Source: Embiotoca jacksoni (taxonomy: Eukaryota > Chordata > Actinopteri > Embiotocidae). Taken from it: DNA of 64,000 nt. The translations under genes were made by a program, and so were the position numbers. Below are positions 12,822 to 25,376 of this stretch, one piece after another. Positions within the stretch are counted from its first letter, which is position 1; each line of letters starts with the position of its first letter. The stretch lies in NCBI GenBank assembly GCA_022577435.1, contig JAKOON010000011.1:4430001-4494000 (forward strand), given 5' to 3'. The notes under the pieces were generated by a model. The model searched no databases. It was not told where the DNA came from and worked only from the letters and a program-made list of their open reading frames with translations.

Positions 12822-15800
12822 CTGAGGAGCACACACAGACAACTCTTACTTTAAGATACAGATGATATAAGTAGGCTTGAGAGTTTTGAGAGAACACAAA
12901 TACTCTGCCACATAAGCACATTGGTGACATCATTAAACGACTATTTTTTCCTCCACAGTATGATGTAATGATTTAATTCACTTAACATACAGACATAAAC
13001 ACAGACAAAACTATTTGTGATGTGTACATGGTCACTAATAAAAACTGATGCATGAGTGTACTTTAGCAGCCCCATGATATAAACACAATATCCTTCTAAA
13101 TTAACCCTGTAGTTTCATGTGCATGTCTGTGCAGCTGTGGGAAAATGGAGTAGTATGACTGAGGCTGCACATCTCCTTCAAAATGTTTTGTGCATTAGGT
13201 AGCAAAGGTTTCCACAGATTTTCAGTTTACATTTTTGAATGTGAAAACAAAGTGTTTTGATATTTTAAAAAAAAAAATCCTTCCTTCCATACCTTACCTC
13301 AGCAAATGTTCTTTTGTCTTTTTATGTAATAGCAGTGTGTCTGAACACCTCAAAGAGCATATATTAAACATGGTGGACATTCAAACTTTGTTAGACATGT
13401 AAGAAATACTTGTAAATGTCAAGGAAAGAAATGAAGCACATTGGCAGCGGTGACCAAACTCATTCTACTGAATTTATTACTTATTTACTCGACCCTCTAA
13501 AAGAGTGTCTGTCTACTTGTTTATTCATGCATTCCTCTAAATGTTTTTTGCAGTGAATTAGAGCATGCACTGTTACGACTGTGCAGCCCTACATAAGTTG
13601 TGGATGTCTCGTTCATTTAACCTGGCATTCGCAACACACGCACGCACGCACACACACGCACGCACGCACGCACGCACGCACACACACACGTATCAGTTGT
13701 TTATAACTGTGGAAAAACACCAACAAATCACCAGATTTGCCAAAAAGAACAGAAATACACCATGTTCATCAAACAGTAGGTTAAGTTTCTCTTTGTGGTC
13801 TTTTTAATTTAGCTCATGACTACTACACTTTATGTAGTTGTGATGCACTGAAATGTACGGACTCACATTGGCTACAGTAAGAATGTTGATTGATTGCACT
13901 TCATTGCTTCTGTTTTGGTAGCCCAGTCTTTTTAAACGTTTTTAAACTTTATTCTAACCCAAAGATGTTTATTTTAACTTTACGTGGAGATCTCAAAGCC
14001 TGTTACCAAAAAGTATGTAATACATATGTTAGGCTGAGTTTTGGGTAAATCAACGAATGGCCTGGTTTACAAATACACAGACTCATTACACAGTCAGCTC
14101 TTGGACTGGTACAGCTCTCCATGGATGCCCACTGTAAGTGAGGGAGAGCTCAGAAGTGCAGTTCAGCAGTGAGAACTCTACGAGACTGATAATAAGAAAA
14201 AAAAAGAACCTAGTAATCTTCATGACAAAATATTTATTTTGACTGCAGTTCAGTTCCAGATAGGTGGAACTGTGAGGCTATTACTCAAAATATTATTCAT
14301 ACAATTATGATATGATAATATTTTGCAGACTTCTTAATATATTAAGAGACATGAAACAAGATCATGAGAAAAATAGAAGACAACATAATTAAAGATAAGT
14401 CAGAGACACACTAAATACACAAAGTACCAAAACTGACGGAGAGAGAGCAGAAGGAAGGTCCAGCAGCTGAGAGCAGAGCAGGTGGTGTTTACATGGATGT
14501 TAATACTGAGGTGAATTCAACCAAACAAGCATTTAAAAGTCTCATCAAAAGAAAGAAAGGTTAGTTGAAGCCCTTGGTGTTATTATTTTTTTTTTTTAAA
14601 TTTCTACAGAAGAAGAATTTGCAACATCCTTACTTGGAGCTTTTGGTGAGAAGGGGAGGCTCGGAGGAGGTCATGCTCAGTTAGTTCATGTCCCATGGGT
14701 CACGGAGGGGGACAGCTCACTAGAGAACAGGCTCTGATTACTGCTCACTGAGGTGTGTGTGTGTGTGTGTGTGTGCGTGCGTGCGAGCGTGTGTGTGTGT
14801 GTATGTGGCAAAGGGTGGAAAAAACAAGCAGCAATTCAACAGTAGCAACCTTGGCTGAAGGTCAGTAGCTGGATTAAAATGTTTAACTGCATCGCTAAAT
14901 ATACAGAAGGCAAGAAGCTTCATCCTGCACCCACACATGCAACAAAGCAATGACATGTGGACGTATGGTATCTCTAATTCTGACACATTCATGTCATGGA
15001 TGATGCATGTATTTTTACATGTGATTTGCGATGTATTATTAGTCCCAGGGGTAATTAGAGGTTAAGGAAATAATCTAATCAACTCTGGTTTCATGTGCAC
15101 CAGAGACTTTGCTGTTTGTGTGTCACTGTGCAGATGACTTATCTGAAATAAATGTCACTCAAAACTGAAAAGTCAGATGCTGTAGTCCCCTAAACAAATT
15201 CACTTTTTCTCTGCAGTTGTGAATGTTGATTCAAAAATATCTCACAACCACTGGAGCTATAAAAGTGAACGTCTGCACAGAAATTGAGCGATGATTCTGT
15301 TTACTCATCGACAGTGCCAAAAAGAATAATGCTGCATCTCGAACTATCTTCCTGGAACTTCTGTATATTTGGATGTGAGCTGTTTGTATTAGATTAGATA
15401 GGCTGCGTTAGTGCAGATAAACTTTAATCGAGGAGTTTTACTCAAGCCAACAATGACATTAGTTGTCAAGCGGCACTCGTGGCAAACAGTCCGATCTGAA
15501 TCGCTCATGGTTTTATGATAGCAAGTGAAAAAAGATTTGAGGAAAAATACTTCATTCAGGAGAATTACTGTGTATGTAAAAACTAGGGCTTGAATGAACA
15601 AAACAAAAAAATCATTGTTTTTTAGGAGGGATTTGAAGTGCAATTCCCCTTTATTTTTTACATGATTTGTTCACTTTCTTGCAAACATTTTGGTTGCTTT
15701 TGTATGCACTGCAAAGTACACGGAGAACCGAAGGAACCATTTATTTTAAATACGTGCTACTATTGTGGGTCAAACCTTCAAACCAGATTATTTACATGCT

Positions 15801-18800
15801 TGAATACAGGAGGGCTTCATACGTTGAGTAAAAGCTTATTGATGACTAAAACTCAACTTCTCCTCTTAACATTGTCTTGAATACAGAAGACTAACTTCAG
15901 TCTGTGTTTTTAAGGCTCTGAGAAACGGAATTGACAAAATCAAAGTGGAAATCTGGATGTATTTCTTCTGGGGAAAAAAAACGCCACACAGACTTAATGA
16001 GGGGTTTGATGTTACGTATTTTCTCTTCAATGAACTGACTGTATGATTTACTTGTCTGTTGTGGACACCATGATGCAGAAGAGAAACAGCTGATCCAGAT
16101 GAGGACCTGATCACTGAATCATGCGATCATCCAATAGGATGCCTTTAACACATTGACATTTAACACAATGGATGAAGCTGGCTTTAGCCTGTTGCTTCTG
16201 TTTGGGCCCTGATGATGAGCACAAGTGCCAGCCTGTGACTCCGCCTGCTGAAATGTTCTTTTAGTTGCCTTAACTTCTTTACGTTGTACTAAGTATGGTG
16301 ACAAGTTTCCCATCAGATATTTAGAACAGGTTTACCTTAACAATGCCATAGAGCCTTAAGGATTGAATATTGTGTGAAGATTTTGCAGAGATGTGGAAAA
16401 TTACTCAAATAAATAGTCATGAGATGAAAATGACCCAAGTTATTAACTATGCATCATATGATCTTGGTCAGAGTCCCACTTCCCGCTATGATAGCTGTAT
16501 TTATCTGGAAATTAGTGAAATAAATAAATACATTTTTATAATAAATAAATGTATGTAGTGAGACAGGTTCACTATGTTTCTGCTGATTTACGTGGGTCAA
16601 TCAGTTGCTTTTATAGGCCCTACTGTCTGTTTTTATACGTCTCTGTCTGTTTGTCTTCTTTCTCCCTTTCTGTGTTTCTCTATCTGTTTTTGCACTTTCC
16701 CTCTCCCTCGAGCAAACACACTGATCCAGCAGCTGTCTGATGTAAAATCCAGCTGTGATTTCATGTCTCTTTGGAAATCTGGTTTTAGCCTGCACACTTT
16801 TTCTACCTCACACACACACAAAAAAAACACACAAACCTAAAAGTCGGACAATGTTTGGATGGTCGAATTGGGCCATGAGCGCCGCCTCTCTCTGGAAATC
16901 GTTCTGCATGTCAGCTGAGGCTTCCTCCTTCAGCATCTTCACTGCGACCATTGTGAAAGACTCCATTGGCAGCAGGCTTGGTGCCCTGCCAACAGACATG
17001 CACACAGATATTCAAGCAGAGGTCTTGTCAAGACAGCATCTCTTCAGTGGCAAGACACTCTTCAAATATTATGAATTTTAGTTTTGTATTGTTTTGTATT
17101 TTTCAGTAATTCATTAACCATATTTACTGTGATGCTTTAACCAGAACAAGTAGCCCAGAATAACAGCTGTATACGTACATCATAAATGTCATTTACTTGG
17201 AGGAACCAAGAAACACACACACACATTTCCTGTGTTGGCTCAAAGAGGAACAAACTTAGCTGAACATTTTGTTTCTCAGTGGAGATTTATATATAGTTTG
17301 CAGACAAAAAAAAACTATGCAAAACACCCATACTGTACAGTTTATAGAAACTCACTCAACACATGGTAGGAAACTACAGGTTGAAACCTGTTTGTCAGGT
17401 CAGAAGTTATTTACCCCTCAGGTCTATTTAAGTAACTGTGTAAGAGTGTGTCTGTGTGTTTATGTGTGTGTGGACACATGGACCAAATGCTTGTGCTACC
17501 TGTACATTTGTACATTTATAAGATTATCTTTACCTTTGAGTGAATGTGCATGCAGGAAACAACCTGTATTTGCACATACGTAAAGGTTTATATGTATAAA
17601 CTGTATAGTTTGTGTATACTCTGCGTGTATATGACGTTTTACTGTAAGTGTGTGTTGTAGCTCTTGTGCTATCTTTGTAAAGACCAATAACAGCCTTAAG
17701 TCCCTTTTCCATTGGCAGTACTGGCTCGGCTCGACTCTGCTAATAGTTTCGAGTTGTATTAGCTGAGACACCTCTACACTGTGTGATTTTGGACTGAGAT
17801 GCAAGTTAACAGAAATGTGCAAAATCTGTGATCGTGACTCCAAATTGGTGGTCCTAGATTTCACTACGAGACCCTCACACTGACGACAGTTTCAGAGCTT
17901 TGATATCGTAAAGTAAGAAACAGATTCCAACCAAGATTTTCAGATCTGTCTCGCACAGTAAGACATACGATAAACTTATACAATCGTTGTTGTCACAGTG
18001 TAAAAGCATCTTCAGGACTATCCTTAAATCAACATCCTGACATGAATAATCACAAGAATGTGTGTATATGACTGTGTGTGTTTGCATTATGTTCCCAGGG
18101 GTGTCCATGTACTGCACCATTTCACCATGGGATTACCAACTAGCCTTAGATTTGATATCTATCTATCTATGATGTCACAGAGAGCACATACAGCAGAGCT
18201 AATACCAGTATGTAGAGCAGTGTACAGGTGCCCATCATATGATGCCAATCAAATCTAGGTTAGGTTAGTTTAGGTTAGGTTAGGTTAGGTTAGGTTAGGT
18301 TAGGTTAGGTTAGGTTAGGTTAGGTTAGGTTAGCCCTAACCCTAACCCTAACCTAGGTTAGGTCTAGGTTAGGTTAGGTTAACCTAACCCAGATTTGATT
18401 GGCTGCACACTACAGGTGCTACGGTTAAAATGCCACAAACTATTATAGTGCTGAGCTGTGAAGGAGCTATCATATGATGGGCATCTGTACACTGCTCTAC
18501 ATACTGGTATTAGCTCTGCTGTATGTGCTCTCTGTGACATCATGCCCTTAATTCAAGACTTTACAATTGGCTGTAATGGTTGTCTGTCATGGATGTACTT
18601 GCTTTCAGATACTCTGTGAGTTCCTGTGACAGACAGAGTAGATTATGTCACGACAAACAACTGGATCTGGATTGTTTTAGTGACACACTAAGTTCACAGT
18701 TGACCCACTGATCCACTGCCTTTGTTGTATTCTTTTGCTATGAAAAGATGCTACAATATGTAATATACTTTAAATGACAGGAATTTAAGCAGATCTCATC

Positions 18801-21800
18801 CACTGTTCTGCACAAAGAGGAAAACTTCTTACAGCTCAAGCCTAATAAATAGACAGGTAAAACTCAACCACTGCTGACAAAACTGTTCTTGACAGATTTA
18901 TGATATTTTAGAAATAAAACTGTGACCCAGGTTTGGTATTTAGTCTAATCATGGGGATTAGCGGGAGACATTTGTGTCTTGCTGTGAACAGGGTCAGTGC
19001 AGTGAAAGTGACACCTGTAACAGCTCTCTATGTGACATTGTGAATGACGCAGCAGTTCTCAGAATGACCAGTGGCCTTGACAGCCAGCTATCCTCCTCTG
19101 TATCAGTCCCGCCTCCACGACTCTTCTCTTCTTCTGTTTGAGATATATCTACATCATCATGTTAGCCCCTGGCAGCGATTATTATAATGACTTAACAATA
19201 TTAAAAATGTGTCTGAGTAATGTAGTATTGTAAGCAAATGTCATTTTTCTGCATTGTCCCCCATTTGCAGTGAAAGGCTCTTCAGCCTTTTTCCTTTGTC
19301 TCTCCTTTTACAATCTGAGAACCCATTGGCTAATGGTGTAACGAGTAACCCATGTAGCCAGATGATATCCGAGCCAACACTTCCTTTTCCATGCACCAGT
19401 CATTGTTTACAGTCCGATTTGCAACTTGAGACATGAAAATGGAGTTTATAGATAATTTCTACAACCAGATTGTCTCGCAATTAGCCAGTTTAGTCTGAGT
19501 AAAGAGTTTAAAACCACTATAATAAGACTAATGAAAGCTAAATCATCATTAGACGATAGCTGATGGGTTCTGAGATTGCATTTCGTCCAATACTTTCCAG
19601 CTCTTCTGTTCTCCAGACAGACTGTTTACCTGCATGCAACCAAAGCTGGCTCATACGTAATTTGTCAAAACAAACAACAAACCGAAATCAGGACGGTTCC
19701 GGTCCCAAAGTCTTGTACCCTTGCCTACAGATTTAGTTTTCAATGTATTTATAGAGATTACTCCATTTGTTGGATAGATACAGAATGAAGTTAGAGTCTA
19801 TTTCCCCTTCCCTCCCCTGCTCCCTCTGCTTCAGCTCCCCCTTCTCACCTGGCTTGAAAAACCCGTCCAAAGGCTCCCTCTCCAATATCTCGAACATATT
19901 GGATATTATTCCGGGGGTACTCGAGGGCCAGCAGCTTTGAGTTCAGCAGCAGGGGAACTCGCTGGTACATGGGGTTGGGATGGAGCCGATCCAAAAGGAG
20001 CTCTGACGGAAGAGCACTCAGTGTCGGGGTCTCCATCACTCTGTTAAAAGACAGAGGGGGTGAGAGGTAAAAGGATAGAAAGATAAAGAACTGAGGATCG
20101 TATCTTTCTTGTCTTTCTTTGACCTTTTCCGGTTTCTCCACTGCTTCCTCCGCCTGTAGCAGGCGAGGATGATGATGCCGAGGAACACGGCAGTTGCAAG
20201 TATGATCAGGACAATGACGATGACGGACATGGAGTAAGCTGGAGATGATGCTGTGGACATGGGAGGGAGACGGGGAGGCTGACGAGGGATTGTTGACTCT
20301 GTCTTCATCACTGACACAAACATAAACAGGAAAGTCAGGGACATAGAATCCAGAGTTTTAGATCAAGTGAACAAGGGACCAAAGACAGCAGAAGGCAGTA
20401 CCTGATGCTATGCCCGATTCCCCACACTGGGGCACAGTACAGTACTCCCAGCGTATGTTAGGATTTGAGGTGTAACACCAGGGCTTGTCACTGATTCCTC
20501 CTGGGTTCCTACAATGGTTGTGTGAGTTTTTCAACTCTGGAATGATATCCACAGAGAGGCGGTGCTGGTGGGGAAGCTACAGGATGAAACATAAGGAGGA
20601 GGAAAAACATAAAGATCAAAAATTAAAGGACCTTTTCTCAACAAAGTGTTACAAAAAAAAAGCTGTACAGAACCACCTATAGCAATGGTTTTAACATTTT
20701 GGCAAGGATGGGTTCACTTCATGTACTTTACTGTTGCATCTTTCCAATTTCTTAAGTGTTTTGTTCAATACACTTGGTACCCAGCCTGCGTGTCCAGATG
20801 TGTTTCTATGTAATCTGTTCTGCTGCTGGCCGTATGCTCTGGAGGGGATAAAGAGGAAGCAGACTTGGCTTGAGGGATCAGTAAAGTCCAATCGATAATT
20901 TCTGTCTTCATTTTGTTCTTCAGATATCCTAAAAGAGTTGATTTAAGCTGATTTTTAAAGACAACGTTTTTACTTTTTTAGGAAACCTTTGACTTTTAAA
21001 TGAAAAATGAAGATGACCTTCTAAATAATTCAGTGCATTTCTCAAGGTCCTGTGTTTGGTCTACAGTAAGGTTACAGCTTAATAACTTGGGGGTCATAGA
21101 AAGTTCTGTTGTGAGAGGGACAATAGGGGTTGCATGATTGCTCTTACAATTTAGACTGCCAACTCCAATATTAAACATCTGGGGTGTCAGAAGCTTTTAA
21201 TTATCAAAAGATCAATGGTCAAATCGAACCCAAGGGACATGAAGATATGAGTTGAAAAGTTTGGGTTCATTGCAGAATGTGTCAAGCCAACTGCACACAG
21301 GGTTCACTTCTCGCTGGTGTCAGGAATGTTAAGAGCAACAAGTCTTCATACCAAAATACAACTCTGTATCAGACCAAAGTGTGTAATACACCCATCAGGC
21401 CACTACAGTATGCTGTGTCAAAATCACGTTTTGCCTCGCCAAGACATGAAAAACCACAAGGTTAGGTTTTGGAAAACAAAGCCCTGGTTAGGGTTATGTA
21501 CGAAAATGACTTGGTTTATGTTTGGAAAAGATTTCTTTAAAGAAATCCACCACTTTTTTATGGACCCAAGCCCTGGTGTCCTGGGCAATAGTCCAGAGTT
21601 TGGTCTATCTAACTATGCTCAACCCAATTCTCTGTTTGTCTTATTTTGTCACGACCTCCATCACATGACCTCATTCTTTGCCCCGATCATATGCACTTTT
21701 CACATCAAGACGAGACAAATCCGCCGTCGCTTCTCCCCAGCTTGTCCAAATATGGTCACTTCTGGCTCCAAAATGGTTCAAACTCAAGGCTTCAGGACGG

Positions 21801-24800
21801 CAGTTCACAAACCAAGGAGTGACATTACCATTGGGTGCTGTTTGGGCAAAACATGACACTGACACGGTATCCTCTCATGGACTGACGGGTGTATTACACA
21901 CTTTGGTGTGATACTGGGTTGCAAAATGACAAGTTACGCGACTATTGGCAGAAAATGAAATGCAAGTCTTCATTGTTAAAATACACCCAACTATCCATCC
22001 CAGTCTTCTTCCTACAGATGTTCCACAGCTCTGTACAAATTATACAATCTTATACATGTATCCTTTTTGTCTGAGAGAGAACAATCAATCTAATGACCGC
22101 AAGCGATTGCTTGATAGAAATTAAACTTGCAAAAACCAACATGGTTGCTTTTCTGGTTGCATTAAACAACATGATGTAACAAACTGCTTCATGAGGTAAC
22201 ATTGCGTACTACATTAACCATCATGTATTAATTCATTGTGGGCGGAATATTAAGCTCATTGATAATACCAGGCAATGACTCAAATTGCACATCTACTGAA
22301 AATGAGAAATGTATAATTAAATGTGACGCCTTCTTTGAAGTCGTAATTGGTGGCCATTCAGTTGTTACATTTTTATGGCCTACTTGAATGCAGCCTTTGT
22401 TTGGCTGACTCATTAAACATATCATCAGAATGACAGAGCGTTTTACTGTATGTTTAATTTGTTAGAAATGTTTTCCACGTCTCTGCAATAAAACAGAATC
22501 AAAGTCTGACTGCGGTGCTTCTCGGTATGACTCAGCACAAAAAGGGACAGAACTCACACTATACATCTATGTATACAGTATACGTGAACAGAAATGTGAT
22601 ATTACTGTGGGGGTAAACGTATGGTGAGTGAAACATTAGAGTGTTGAGTTAATTTCCTACAGAATGTATATATTCAGGATATTTTATATCCATTATAAAA
22701 AAAAAACACTTGAATGTTAAAATGTTTTCTCTGTAATATGTAGATAATATGAAACTTAAGGCAACAGTGAGTGATCTTGAGTTGAAGTTTTTATGATTAC
22801 TGACACTGGCTGAGCAAAACCTTAGGAGCTGCTACTTCTCTTGTGACCTTGCAATGGACGTTGGTGAAAGCTATTCTGTGCATTATTTTTTTTAATCTAC
22901 CATCCTACCATCAGTAGTGATACAGAGCGTCATGGATTGGAATGAAAATATAAGGGAGTGATTTTAAAATAGCAAACAGAAACATGCTTGCAACTATAAA
23001 ACTCTAAATCTTTACATTAATTTTGTCCTACGTTAGTATTAATAATGACATACTGTGCACATGCTCAAAAGCTCTCTCCAAGAAAGTATGATGGGAACAG
23101 GAGTAATAAAAATGACAAGAAAACAGACTTGATAGCGCTGTAAACGGACTACACTGCAATACTGACAACTTTACATTAATCTATAGTAATTAACCCCTGA
23201 AAATGACATTAAAATTGCCTAATGCAATCATTATTATTGGGTAAATCAATGGCTTCTTAATGTAAACAATTAAGAGATTCAATGTCACCCAATATACATG
23301 TTGTTCTATTTACATTTACATTATTCTTTTCTTTGAGCTATGTTATGCTTATATTTGGTTTGCACCGTTGGATAATATTATTATTACCATGAAGAGTAGA
23401 AACAAATTAAAAACATTCATGTCCTCAAATATATGGATGAAGACATACATTCAAAACACCACCAAATTAGATTTCACGCTTATTTTAACTTTCACCCCAA
23501 ATCTAATCTAGTTAACATTTATAGACTGCCAGGAGAACAAAGAAGAAATTTGACCTTTGTGAGTTAAAGTAGAATATTAATGAAACCTTATATTGTATGT
23601 TCTTTTGCCATTTTGTGAAACACACATCACCCACCTTCTGGATCTATCTAATAAAAAACATATAAGCCTTTTAAATTCAAAATGGTGCAATAAGATTAAC
23701 ATTATCCCAACGATGCTTATTATACTTACACGGAGGAAATGAAAGCTTTGGTGCTGCCCAGGAATTTAAGCATAATCATCAAAACAACAACAACATTGTG
23801 TTGAACCGCCCACCTTTTACTTATGTTCAGCCAGCACAACACATCACAACACTGGAAGCAGCACATCCATCCTACATTTTCACATCCTGATGCCACGCTA
23901 TCTTCTCAGTAACTTTAAATCCTTTTTAACAGAACCTGTAACCTCACAATATTATGTGTTATCCCAGAAGTAACGCTGAATTAGGTTACAACTATAGATT
24001 AGGCTAGTTAGCAGAATATGTTAACATTTGCAGTTTATTTAAGAGCTGACAAAAACAATGTTTAATCATTTTCTTACTGTTTTGATGAAGTATTTTTGGT
24101 AAACTCTTCATATATGGGGAATTGCTGTGACTAGCGCTCCATGTACATTAGTACTTTGAAATGGAGAACATTTTAAAGTTTGACAGGGCTGTTGTGCATG
24201 CTGCAGAGTGATAGCAAAACAGTCAGTTAGAGGCAGTGACATGAGTCTTATATTCAAAAAAATAAAAATGTTTTTTTTTTGTTTTACTTTTATATGTTGT
24301 CTCAATGAAATAGCATACACAAAATAACATACACAAATTCGGGTGTATTTTCTAAGTATCAGGAGCAAGTTTAGAAAATACAATTTGCAAGCATCACACA
24401 AAAATAAATATTGGGTCAGCATATTGTTTCCGACATTTGCAAACTGCAGATAAGTTTGTGAGTTCTACAGTCCTCTATAGCTCATGCATGGTGTGCTTTT
24501 CTTTTCAAGTCAGAGCTGAAAACAGGCCGCTGTGTCACTGATTACACTGCTCTAGGGTATGATGTTTAAAAATCGTTATATTTCCATGGTGCTTTTGAAA
24601 AACTCAAACAAACTTACAATTTTGCAAACAAAAGGTGACATTCTGAGTCTCACACTGACACAGGTATACTGTATAAGTACATTTTCACATATACTTATAC
24701 ATACATGCACACAGACACACCAGCATGTGTGCAAAACCAAACCTATATGTTTTTGTTTACCTGTGCACTTCAGAGACTGCTAAATGTAGGATTCATATTT

Positions 24801-25003
24801 TTCTTCATTATGTGATCCAGTGTGCACATAGTTTTGTGTGTGTGTGAAGAAGAGGAAAACAAATCCACTCTTTTAAGCCAACATTGTGTGGAAATAAAAC
24901 TACAGACAATGCACCAACATTTGTGAATTGCATTAGATGGCAGGCGTTTTCTCAATGAGAAAACGTCTGCCATCTAATGCAATTCATTAGAGCAAATGTA
25001 AAA

Positions 25004-25057
<54 letters not shown>

Positions 25058-25158
25058 TGTGTCTTGGTGATGGAGCCTGTGGAGCATATGCGTGTGAAAG
25101 CTAATTGCTTCCAGAGGCAGGATATGACATGGTGAGCCCCTCCCTCTCTGCTGATCTG

Positions 25159-25217
<59 letters not shown>

Positions 25218-25320
25218 CACTAACACACAACCCTGCACAGGAGAGTAGTAACAGTTCACCCAAACAGACCCTCTCACTGAGCAAAGCCATAAAAACATAA
25301 AGGGGCTTTTAGGCCACAGG

Positions 25321-25376
<56 letters not shown>

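Larger units (their letters stand above)
12822..16836 (-). other. musk intron 16
   Basis: About 4.0 kb. It holds CA/CACG microsatellites at 13628-13689 and 14752-14803 (GT in plus orientation) and no exon that I can recognise. Confidence 0.6.

Noticed and set aside
18256..18390. True chromosome-end telomere
   Set aside because: The array is mainly the AGGTT pentamer, is short, lies inside an inverted-repeat element within a musk intron and has unique DNA on both sides.
21317..21856. 179-codon open frame on the plus strand
   Set aside because: It runs through the family A element and its nested family B fragment, and no protein domain is recognisable.
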